Positions 35,744 to 43,091 of a DNA stretch of 64,000 bases are shown here, one piece after another. The stretch is from Oscillospiraceae bacterium. Lineage in GTDB: Bacteria > Bacillota > Clostridia > Oscillospirales > Ruminococcaceae. The DNA lies in assembly GCA_017518255.1 (NCBI GenBank), contig JAFWVK010000024.1, positions 1-64,000 of the forward strand. The letters run 5' to 3'. Each line of letters opens with the position of its first letter. Positions within the stretch are counted from its first letter, which is position 1. Both the position numbers and the translations under genes were made by a program. The notes below the pieces were generated by a model. The model ran no database searches and had not been told where the DNA came from. It saw only the letters and a list, made by a program, of their open reading frames with translations.

Positions 35744-35758
35744 CTGCACCCAAACAGC
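35744..35758 (+). promoter_or_regulatory. shared 15-base motif CTGCACCCAAACAGC, copy 1
   Basis: It lies 82 bases before the start of the 787-aa gene. The same 15 bases precede the ECF sigma gene (63684-63698, minus strand), and the first 11 precede the 884-aa gene (41130-41140, minus strand). It may be a sigma-factor recognition element or an operator. Confidence 0.55.
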
Positions 35759-35825
35759 CGTTTTTTCGGTGTTATGTATGAAGGCTGAAAACCGGACTAC
35801 CAATTTTGAAAGGAAGGTTACAATT

Positions 35826-38189
35826 ATGGCAGGCAAGCACATGAGTTTTGCTGAATACAAAGAAAACTGGGAAAAGCATCCTGATAAAATGAAAAATAAT
35901 ATGGATGCGCTGAAAGGATATGCCGAAGGACTTCAGAAAAGTGTCAAACACCTGAAAAAGCGCAATAAAAACGCCGCGAAAGAACTCAATGAATACTGTG
36001 AAGCAGCTAAAAGAGTCACCCGACCCGCCAGCGAGATCAAAACGAAAGAAGAACAACAGCAGTGGGAAAAGGATCAGGAGAAACTGGAAGGTCTGGGGAA
36101 ATTTGCAAAGGAAAACCGTGTTGACCTGAATCTGGCACAAATCGCAGCAGATGAGGAAGAAGAAGCAGAAGCCCTCGGCGATGACGATGACGGTGTTGAT
36201 AAAATGCCCCAGGAACCGGAGCAGCGAAAGGAATATGAGGGATTTCAGGATTTCCTTCGGATGCTGATTGATGCTCTGTGCGATGCGCTCGGTCATAATT
36301 ATCCGGAGCTGGAATATGAGCAGAGACAGCGCAAGCAAATGGAGCGCGAAAAAAGGAAGCATGAACGCGAACTCCTCAAAGCTGAAATGCAGAAGGAAAA
36401 AGAGCGCAAGGAATCCGAGAAAATTTACGAAGAAGCCAAGAAAGAACTGGAAGACGAAGAAGCCAAAAAAACCGGCAGTTCAAACAATGATACTCCGAAG
36501 GATCCGAAGAAGACCGAAGACAAAAATCTCTCTGCCGAAGCATTTATGGAAGAAGAACAAAAGAAAGCACAGCAAATCCAAGATCCGATTCTGCGTGAAC
36601 AGTATAAAAAAAGCATAAATGAGCTGAATCCGAAGGAACTGGGAGAAAAGTTCAATACTGTCGAAAAGCAAATGCGTGATATTGTGAATGAAGCGGAGCA
36701 GTCCCATCAAAAAAATCTGAATGATCTAAAAAATCCGAAAGACCTCCGGATGAATGCAACAACAGATGCGCAGCAGAAGCAGAATACATCGAATACTTCT
36801 TTAGACCGGTTTCTGAATGATGCCAGCAAAAACGGGTGGAACACCAGCAAGAACGGTGAACGCGATTTTCTGGAAGCCGTCTATAAGACACCCGGCCTTG
36901 CAAATGTTGCCCATGAAATCCGGAGCAGGAAGCTTCAGGCAGATTATCCCGCTGCCGATAAGCTCCGTATTGCAGATCAGGCACAAACAGTTGTCAAAGA
37001 CAGTAAACTGAACAGCAAGGACAAGGATCTTGTGTTCAATTCCGCAGCTGTCGTAAAAGACGACAGTGTGAAGGCATTGACTGACAATAATAAGGTCAAT
37101 GTTCAAAAAAATCCGGAGCAAACGCAGGAATTCCTTGCTCAGGCAAAGAAAAACGGCTGGGATCCGAACGGCGCAGATGATGATTTCCTGACACAGTTTT
37201 TCCAGACAAAAGGATTGGAAAAGATTTCGGAGAGAATTGCCGCAAATCCGCTTTCCAAGGAAAATCCGAGTGCAGACAAACAGCTCTATGCCCTGATTGC
37301 GACGACGGGTGTAAAAAACGGCGCTGTGACATCAACCGAGGAAAATAAAAAAGCCTTTGAAGATGCAAACAAACGCTATTCCGAAGCCGCAAATAAAGAA
37401 AAAGAAATCAAAAAAGAAAAAAAGGAACCGGAACCCGTAAAAGAAGAAAAGAAACCGGAACCTGAAAAGAAACCGGAACCTGAAAAGAAGCCGGAACCTG
37501 AAAAGAAGCCGGAACCTGAAAAGAAGCCGGAACCCGAAAAGAAGCCGGAACCCGAAAAGAAGCCGGAACCCGAAAAGAAGCCGGAACCTGAAAAGAAGCC
37601 GGAACCTGAAAAGAAGCCGGAACCTGAAAAGAAGCCGGAACCCGAAAAGAAGCCGGAACCCGAAAAGAAGCCGGAACCCGTAAAAGAAGAAAAGAAACCG
37701 GAACAGGTAGAACTGGCAGCGCTCGATCAGGCACCGTACATCGCACAGATTCAGGAACTGAACAACAGCAAAGACGGAAAGGATCATGCTGAGGAGCTTC
37801 GCCACTGTGCAGCTTCTATTCTTGCGATTGATTCTATCAAAAAAGCTGCGGAAAAAGCCAATATTCAGGAAATGCCCGGCGTTTCGCAGAAAATGTTTGA
37901 GCAACAGGTCTCAGATTTGCTTCAAGACAAGAAATTCGATGATATGATGAAGAAATACGGCGATCTGAGTCAGCCTGAGAAAGCCCGGAATTTTCAGAAA
38001 ACAATCGAGCAATCGAGCGGCAAAAACCTTTACGGTGAGTATTTGCAGAACGGCAAAAAGAGAAGGGACATTGAGCATAAGAACGAAGAAAGACGAATGA
38101 CTTACACCAAAAAGAAAGAGCAGAAGCTTGAAAACGAACCGCTTCAGCTTGACAACAAAAAGCACAGAATGACAATGGGCTCGAAATGA
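35826..38189 (+). CDS. large charged repeat protein of unknown function (787 aa)
   Basis: A soluble 787-aa protein with no signal peptide or membrane segment. The N-terminus starts MAGKHMSFAEYKENWEK, sharing SFxEYKE with the 884-aa protein encoded convergently. Then follow an acidic stretch (about 118-135), a long Lys/Glu coiled coil (about 165-300), two related copies of an approximately 75-residue unit (about 325-400 and 433-507, both with KNGW, DFL and ADK), thirteen KKPEPE repeats (542-619) and a basic C-terminus. No catalytic motif is seen. ATG 35826 follows AAGGAAGGTTACAATT; an earlier in-frame ATG at 35769 has no ribosome site. A structural or secreted-effector role is only inference. 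Confidence 0.85.
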   Translation: MAGKHMSFAEYKENWEKHPDKMKNNMDALKGYAEGLQKSVKHLKKRNKNAAKELNEYCEAAKRVTRPASEIKTKEEQQQWEKDQEKLEGLGKFAKENRVDLNLAQIAADEEEEAEALGDDDDGVDKMPQEPEQRKEYEGFQDFLRMLIDALCDALGHNYPELEYEQRQRKQMEREKRKHERELLKAEMQKEKERKESEKIYEEAKKELEDEEAKKTGSSNNDTPKDPKKTEDKNLSAEAFMEEEQKKAQQIQDPILREQYKKSINELNPKELGEKFNTVEKQMRDIVNEAEQSHQKNLNDLKNPKDLRMNATTDAQQKQNTSNTSLDRFLNDASKNGWNTSKNGERDFLEAVYKTPGLANVAHEIRSRKLQADYPAADKLRIADQAQTVVKDSKLNSKDKDLVFNSAAVVKDDSVKALTDNNKVNVQKNPEQTQEFLAQAKKNGWDPNGADDDFLTQFFQTKGLEKISERIAANPLSKENPSADKQLYALIATTGVKNGAVTSTEENKKAFEDANKRYSEAANKEKEIKKEKKEPEPVKEEKKPEPEKKPEPEKKPEPEKKPEPEKKPEPEKKPEPEKKPEPEKKPEPEKKPEPEKKPEPEKKPEPEKKPEPEKKPEPVKEEKKPEQVELAALDQAPYIAQIQELNNSKDGKDHAEELRHCAASILAIDSIKKAAEKANIQEMPGVSQKMFEQQVSDLLQDKKFDDMMKKYGDLSQPEKARNFQKTIEQSSGKNLYGEYLQNGKKRRDIEHKNEERRMTYTKKKEQKLENEPLQLDNKKHRMTMGSK
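37449..37682 (+). repeat. thirteen in-frame 18-bp KKPEPE repeats
   Basis: The 18-bp unit encoding KKPEPE is repeated thirteen times without interruption, the last ending in Val. Units differ mainly by cct/ccc and aaa/aag, so copy number is likely to vary between strains. The product would be a stiff, alternately charged rod or spacer. Confidence 0.93.
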
Positions 38190-38194
38190 CAATT

Positions 38195-38225
38195 CCCCCC
38201 TCTCAGATATAATCTGAGAGGGGGG
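38195..38225. terminator. strong stem-loop after the 787-aa gene
   Basis: CCCCCCTCTCAGAT pairs with ATCTGAGAGGGGGG around a 3-base loop, five bases after the stop codon. The T tract is poor on both strands. The stem core is repeated at 38330. Confidence 0.6.
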
Positions 38226-38329
38226 CAGTCTGTCGAAAAAGATATCGCACGTTTTGCAAAGTGAAACAGCGCAGCGCGGGAGCCGCCCCCCCTTTTGAAT
38301 CCGTCGGAAAGACGTTGTCTACAAGCCGA

Positions 38330-38367
38330 AGCCCCTCTCAGAGAGAATCTGAGAGGGGCTTTCTTTG
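38330..38367 (+). terminator. second stem-loop of the pair, with T tract
   Basis: AGCCCCTCTCAGA (38330-38342) pairs with TCTGAGAGGGGCT (38348-38360), followed by TTCTTT. It shares CCCCTCTCAGA and TCTGAGAGGGG with the stem at 38195 and lies between convergent genes. Confidence 0.65.
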
Positions 38368-38395
38368 GATTGGTTTTCCGCCGTTAGAACAGAAC

Positions 38396-41050
38396 TTACA
38401 GCTCTTTTTTCGTCTTGCGCTCTGCATTCAGGTTCTGCTCAGCAGCATTATTTTTCTGCACTCTGCTGTCAACGGTTTTTCTGGCCTTTGTGAGTTTAAC
38501 CATCAGTTCCTTGCCGTTATTGGTTGAGGCTGCTTCAACCAAAGATGCGGCAGAATTGCTCCGCATGAGCTCTTTGAAGTCTTCGCGGTTCTTTACCTCC
38601 TGCGTAACCTCCGCAACATATCTGTTGAAATCCGCCTGCTTCATCTTCTTCCCGTTCTGCGCTGCGCGCTCGCTCGCCTCTGCGACGGTACGGGCTGCGA
38701 GAACCTTCGCGATCTTTTCGCCGACGATCTCCTTAGTCTCTTTTTCTTCATAGAGGAACATTTGCGGCGTAAAGCATTCTTTCGCTTCCTTCATCGCCGC
38801 ACGGACTGCCTTGTCACCCATGCTCTTGCCGTCGAAGGTTTTATTCTGCTCCTTCATCTTCGCCTGCATGATCTTCTGCTCTTCTTCCTGACGGAGCTCA
38901 AGCTCGGCTTCCTTCCGGATTTCCTCCATATCAAGGAACTGCTTTGTATATTTCTCAATATCGGCCGCAGCATTATAACGCCGTTTTCCGCCGGGAGTCT
39001 TAGGCTGGAAGCTGCTGTCTGCTTCATCCGCGCCTGCTTCGGTGCGCTTTGCAAGCTGATATTTGACACTTGCCTTATAGGTATCCTTGAGAGTCTTTTT
39101 CACATCCGGATCAAAAAGCGCCTCTTCCCCTTTCGCCATCAGCATTCCCCGAAGCAGCCTTGTTTGCTCACGCAGTTCCTTGATCTCGTCAGAATCGTTG
39201 TGGAAGAGATCCATCGTGCCCGAATCCAATCCGTTGAGCGCTTCCTTCAGCTTCTTGGGACCGATCTTGTAGGCGAAAACCTTGTTGAGATCTTTCGCTC
39301 TGTTCTTCTCAATCTCCTTTGAAAGCGAATCATCAGACATTTGCTTTGCCTTGGTATCATCAAGCTCAACTTCTCTATACTTTGTGAAATTGCTGCCCTT
39401 TGCCTGATTGACAAGCTTCGAAAGCTTGTAGGGATCCTTCTCACTGACGAGTTTTTGATAGAGATCGGATTTTAAGATCGCGTCCTTATACAATTCCGTC
39501 AGCTTCTGCTTGCCGTCCGGTTCCGAAAGATAGCCCTGAGCCGGAGAAATGTCAATTGCCGGACAACCCTTTCTGATTTGATTCTCTGAATAACCTTGTT
39601 TCAAATTCAGAATTGCTTGGCCCAGTTCCGGTGAAGCCTTCAACGGGTCCATCTCTTGCAGGGTTTCTGTGAGTGAACGTCCGCTCATGGGAGGATCAAA
39701 CTGCCTGCCGATCTTGTTAAGCAGCGAATCCGTCATCGCATCAATCTTCCGAAAGCTATCCGGAGCACCCTGCTCGGCATTCATAAGACCGGCATTCAGC
39801 AGCATATCAAAGGCAATCTTTTTTCGTTCTTCGCTGCCTGCCTCCGGTGTTTCGTTCACCATCTTTGAGGCGGTCTGATAGAACTGATCGGCAGCCTCGG
39901 TCTGTGCAGCATATACCTGAATTCTCTTCCACTCTTTTTCACTGAACATCTCTTTGACGCCAAGCTGCGGAATATCCTTCATTTCATTGAGAATTCTGAA
40001 ATACTCTCTGTGATTGGCGTCCATTCGTGAACTTTTGTCACAATCCAATACACTCAGTCTGATAATGTCAGTGAAACTCTTCAAAGACCGTTTTACCGGT
40101 TCAAAGTCATGGTTCTGGTAAGCCTCCAGCGCCTTTTTTGTTTCCTCGCGGGAATTTTCCATAATATGGGAATAGTCGCGGGAACGGTCATCTCCCGGAA
40201 TGATGCTCATATAGATAAATTCGCGGTTCCAGTTTTTATAATAGAAATGTTCCAAGGGTCTGCCGGATTGCGTCATCTTTTTGTTGAAATCATAGCGGGT
40301 TCCGTCCATTGCCGTTCCGAGTGCGATGATTGCGACCATATCCGGCGTCAATCCTTCCGGAACAGGCAGCTTGGTATTATTATATTTTTCAGCCGCTTCC
40401 TGTGTAAAATATTTTTCCGGATCATCCGTACCCTTGATTTTTCCGTCCGGACCGAAGCGGGAAAGAATCAGCGATCTACGCTTCTCCTTACCGGCTGCAT
40501 TATTCTTCATACTTTCCTGAGTGGATTTGAGATCCTTTGCTTCCTGCTCTTTACGGCGTCTTTCCTGTTCAGCGGGATCAATTTTTTTTCTTACACGTCT
40601 CTTCGGCTGCTCTTCAGCCTTCGGAGCTTCTTCTTTCTTTTCCGCAGGCTTTGGTGCTTCTGCCGCGTTCTGCTTCACCGCGCCCTTGTTATGAAGCTCA
40701 CGTCTTTTGTTTTCGGCTTCAATTACCTTTGGATCCTGAAGCTGCGGATGCTTTTTGAACGTCTGGTAAAATGTATTCAGTTTTTCCTGAGAAGAAGCCA
40801 GCTCTTCATAATCATTCTGTTTCAGATTCTGCATGACCTCTTTCAGAGGCGTGTTCGCTGCCATTTCCGCAGCAAGGATTTCCGGATCTATTTCTGTCTC
40901 AGCATCCGGCAGTGCATTGATATCGTCAACACCTGCCTGCCACATCATTGCGATAATCGCGCTGCATGCATGTTCCTTCACAGCCGCGTTTTTGTCATTC
41001 TGCATCAAATCCAGATAATGTTCTTTATACTCCTTAAAACTCTTGGACAT
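38396..41050 (-). CDS. large charged cytosolic protein of unknown function (884 aa)
   Basis: A soluble 884-aa protein, mostly helical, with no signal peptide or membrane segment. It begins MSKSFKEYKEHYLDLMQND, sharing SFxEYKE with the 787-aa protein. A Lys/Glu/Arg-rich region (about 110-190, KPKRRVRKK-type) is followed by a more globular middle (about 225-560), then an alternating charged C-terminal half with likely coiled coils. No enzyme motif is recognised. ATG 41050 follows AGGAGGATTAAGCA. The gene is on the same strand as the T4SS operon but 169 bases beyond its end and probably has its own promoter, since the CTGCACCCAAA motif lies 90 bases upstream of the start. Confidence 0.85.
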   Translation of the reverse strand: MSKSFKEYKEHYLDLMQNDKNAAVKEHACSAIIAMMWQAGVDDINALPDAETEIDPEILAAEMAANTPLKEVMQNLKQNDYEELASSQEKLNTFYQTFKKHPQLQDPKVIEAENKRRELHNKGAVKQNAAEAPKPAEKKEEAPKAEEQPKRRVRKKIDPAEQERRRKEQEAKDLKSTQESMKNNAAGKEKRRSLILSRFGPDGKIKGTDDPEKYFTQEAAEKYNNTKLPVPEGLTPDMVAIIALGTAMDGTRYDFNKKMTQSGRPLEHFYYKNWNREFIYMSIIPGDDRSRDYSHIMENSREETKKALEAYQNHDFEPVKRSLKSFTDIIRLSVLDCDKSSRMDANHREYFRILNEMKDIPQLGVKEMFSEKEWKRIQVYAAQTEAADQFYQTASKMVNETPEAGSEERKKIAFDMLLNAGLMNAEQGAPDSFRKIDAMTDSLLNKIGRQFDPPMSGRSLTETLQEMDPLKASPELGQAILNLKQGYSENQIRKGCPAIDISPAQGYLSEPDGKQKLTELYKDAILKSDLYQKLVSEKDPYKLSKLVNQAKGSNFTKYREVELDDTKAKQMSDDSLSKEIEKNRAKDLNKVFAYKIGPKKLKEALNGLDSGTMDLFHNDSDEIKELREQTRLLRGMLMAKGEEALFDPDVKKTLKDTYKASVKYQLAKRTEAGADEADSSFQPKTPGGKRRYNAAADIEKYTKQFLDMEEIRKEAELELRQEEEQKIMQAKMKEQNKTFDGKSMGDKAVRAAMKEAKECFTPQMFLYEEKETKEIVGEKIAKVLAARTVAEASERAAQNGKKMKQADFNRYVAEVTQEVKNREDFKELMRSNSAASLVEAASTNNGKELMVKLTKARKTVDSRVQKNNAAEQNLNAERKTKKEL

Positions 41051-41129
41051 TGCTTAATCCTCCTGTTTGATATTCATTACTGAAGTCTCTGTCTGAGAAC
41101 CTCTGTATAATATACTGTTCAAGCAGACA

Positions 41130-41140
41130 TTTGGGTGCAG
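41130..41140 (-). promoter_or_regulatory. shared motif CTGCACCCAAA, copy 2
   Basis: An 11-base match to the motif upstream of the 787-aa gene and the ECF sigma gene, about 90 bases before the 884-aa start codon. After the eleventh base the copies diverge. Confidence 0.5.
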
Positions 41141-41183
41141 TTTCCGTTAAAAAACAAAGAATTATGTGATTCTGTTCTGAAAT

Positions 41184-41213
41184 ATCCCCTGTACTGTTCA
41201 AAGTGCAGGGGAT
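41184..41213 (-). terminator. hairpin at the end of the T4SS operon
   Basis: ATCCCCTGTAC pairs with GTGCAGGGGAT (one wobble, 8-base loop). On the minus strand it lies seven bases after the stop of the 290-aa gene and is followed by ATTTC, a weak U tract, so some read-through into the 884-aa gene is possible. Confidence 0.55.
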
Positions 41214-41219
41214 AATCAC

Positions 41220-42092
41220 TTAACTATTCTCGTTTGTCCGATTGCTCTTCTTCCGGCTGCTTTCGTTCCGACCGCCCCGGGAAAGCTGAGAAGGAATTTC
41301 CTTATCAAATCTGCTGACCGCACGCCGGATCGACAGGAAAGAGAGCAGTCCCCTGCTGCAATAAGCCCGCAGCATAAACCGCGTATTATGCTTGTCATTT
41401 GAGACCGGTACAAACAGCAGCACAACCGGACGGAAAATATAGCTTTTAATGTAACATGCGGGATATTCCGACTCCGTGACAAAAATCAGTCTTCTGCCGA
41501 TCTTTTTCATTGCCCTGAGGACATCGAACAGTATTTTTGTATTGTTTTTCACAACGGAAGTATAAGGATATTGTTTCCGGGAGATTCCGTAGTAAATGGT
41601 TCGCAGTGCGCCGTCATTGAAGCCGAATGCCGACACCCATGATCCGTTTCCGGCACCGTATGAACCGTCCTCGTAGACGACAAAGTTACCGAGCAAAACC
41701 TGTCGGATTTCCTTTTTGAAAAGCTTTTGCTCCAGCTCCTCCAGTTCTTCCTCGGTCAGCTGTTTGCCCTCCGGTTCCGCATCCGAATCCCCGTCATCCT
41801 CTGAATCTTCATCCTCCCAGGGTTCAGACTCTTCGTCATCATCCGGGTCTTCATCTTCGTCATATTTCAGGTCTTCCCAAAGCCCGGCATCCTCGTCATC
41901 CTCATCGTATTCCGGGTTCTCCGCAGTTTCCTCTGCATAATCCGTTTCCTCGCCGTCAATGTCTTCAAAGTCTAACAGATCATCTAATTTTTGATCGAGG
42001 TCATAATCTTCATCATAATCATCATATGCCTGAGCCGAATTCTCGTACTTGTCGTCCGCGCTGCCGTAGGATTCCGTATTCTTTTTTCTCAT
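41220..42092 (-). CDS. bipolar-charged protein of unknown function
   Basis: A 290-aa protein. After a short basic start (MRKKN), residues about 15-120 are extremely acidic (runs of Asp and Glu with Tyr and Trp); the middle (about 130-245) looks folded, with NFVVYEDGSYGAGNGSWVSA; the last 40 residues are Arg/Ser/Asn-rich and basic. No known family is recognised. ATG 42092 follows GGAGGTTACCGG and overlaps the stop of the preceding gene by four bases. It is the last gene of the T4SS operon. It may bind the basic tails of other proteins or the charged 787- and 884-aa proteins, but this is a guess. Confidence 0.82.
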   Translation of the reverse strand: MRKKNTESYGSADDKYENSAQAYDDYDEDYDLDQKLDDLLDFEDIDGEETDYAEETAENPEYDEDDEDAGLWEDLKYDEDEDPDDDEESEPWEDEDSEDDGDSDAEPEGKQLTEEELEELEQKLFKKEIRQVLLGNFVVYEDGSYGAGNGSWVSAFGFNDGALRTIYYGISRKQYPYTSVVKNNTKILFDVLRAMKKIGRRLIFVTESEYPACYIKSYIFRPVVLLFVPVSNDKHNTRFMLRAYCSRGLLSFLSIRRAVSRFDKEIPSQLSRGGRNESSRKKSNRTNENS

Positions 42093-43027
42093 CCGGTAAC
42101 CTCCGCTGCACATAAAACCCACTTTTGATTTCCGTTCAATTTGAATTGAAGCCGCTGTTCGATTCCGAGAGACTCGCTTTTCAGAACAAACACAGTATCA
42201 TAGACTGATGACAATAAAATTTCAGCTTCCTCCCCTGACACTTCTGACTGCGCCGAGGACTGACTTGAATTCTGCTCATTCTGATTCGGTTCTTCCGACA
42301 GCTTTTCAATCAGCTCTGCCAAACTGAGATTTCTGTACTCATCAGGAATTTCTGACTGTAATGTCAGTTCTTTCTGCACAACTTCGATACACATATGTCC
42401 ATTCTCGTCGAAATTTTGATAGCAAACAAACAGGTCTTCCGGCAATCCCTCCGGAATCTCAGCCGTCATCTGCCAGTCTCCGCCGTTCGGAAGCAGAATC
42501 CGGCTGCCGTCAGCGAGATACGGATATTGCGTATCCAGTGCACCGACAGTCGCCGTAACCTGCCGCATATCGGTAAGTGTCATCGACTTTTCGCCTTTTT
42601 CGTTCTCTGAAACATAGTAATCTGCATAGATTGTCACGGCATCGTAAGGGATTCCGGCAATCTCACTGCTTCTGCGAAAAACCGCAGTCGCATAACCGGT
42701 TTCAAGTGCTTTCAGCGAGAGGGTCAGCTTTCCTTTCTTCTCACTGTTCTCCTTGGAGAGATGTGCGACTTTTCCCGGCTCTGCCGCATATGTCCATGCA
42801 AGATTCGCCGATTTCGAGCCGTCAAGCTCAAACTTCATCTTTTGATTTGCTTTTGTAACATATACGGGATAATCCGTACCCTCAAAATAGAGTTCGCGGC
42901 TGCCTTTTTCCTCACGGTTTGCCAGAACAAATGCCAGTACAGTCACTGCGACGGCGGCGACAAGCACCGCCGCGCAGATGACTGCAAGCTTTTTATGGTT
43001 TTTGATATTATTGATAAAAGTACTCAT
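42089..43027 (-). CDS. single-pass membrane-anchored extracellular protein (312 aa)
   Basis: An N-terminal membrane anchor (about 14-34) follows a short Lys/Asn cytoplasmic start. The remaining 275 residues should face outside and appear beta-rich, with a Ser/Gln/Glu linker (about 250-268). No domain is recognised. It lies between the 1842-aa secreted protein (64 bases upstream) and the bipolar protein (4-base overlap). In Gram-positive T4SS, anchored extracytoplasmic proteins such as VirB8-like TcpC have this topology, but no sequence likeness is visible. Confidence 0.82.
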   Translation of the reverse strand: MSTFINNIKNHKKLAVICAAVLVAAVAVTVLAFVLANREEKGSRELYFEGTDYPVYVTKANQKMKFELDGSKSANLAWTYAAEPGKVAHLSKENSEKKGKLTLSLKALETGYATAVFRRSSEIAGIPYDAVTIYADYYVSENEKGEKSMTLTDMRQVTATVGALDTQYPYLADGSRILLPNGGDWQMTAEIPEGLPEDLFVCYQNFDENGHMCIEVVQKELTLQSEIPDEYRNLSLAELIEKLSEEPNQNEQNSSQSSAQSEVSGEEAEILLSSVYDTVFVLKSESLGIEQRLQFKLNGNQKWVLCAAEVTG

Positions 43028-43091
43028 TGTTCAATCTTCCCGATGGTATTGATCAATCCTGTTTTGAAGTTCGCAACAGCCTCTTCACCTG

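Noticed and set aside
37332..37904. minus frame with repeated Phe-Arg-Leu-Leu-Phe
   Set aside because: It is the complement of the KKPEPE repeat array, not a membrane protein.
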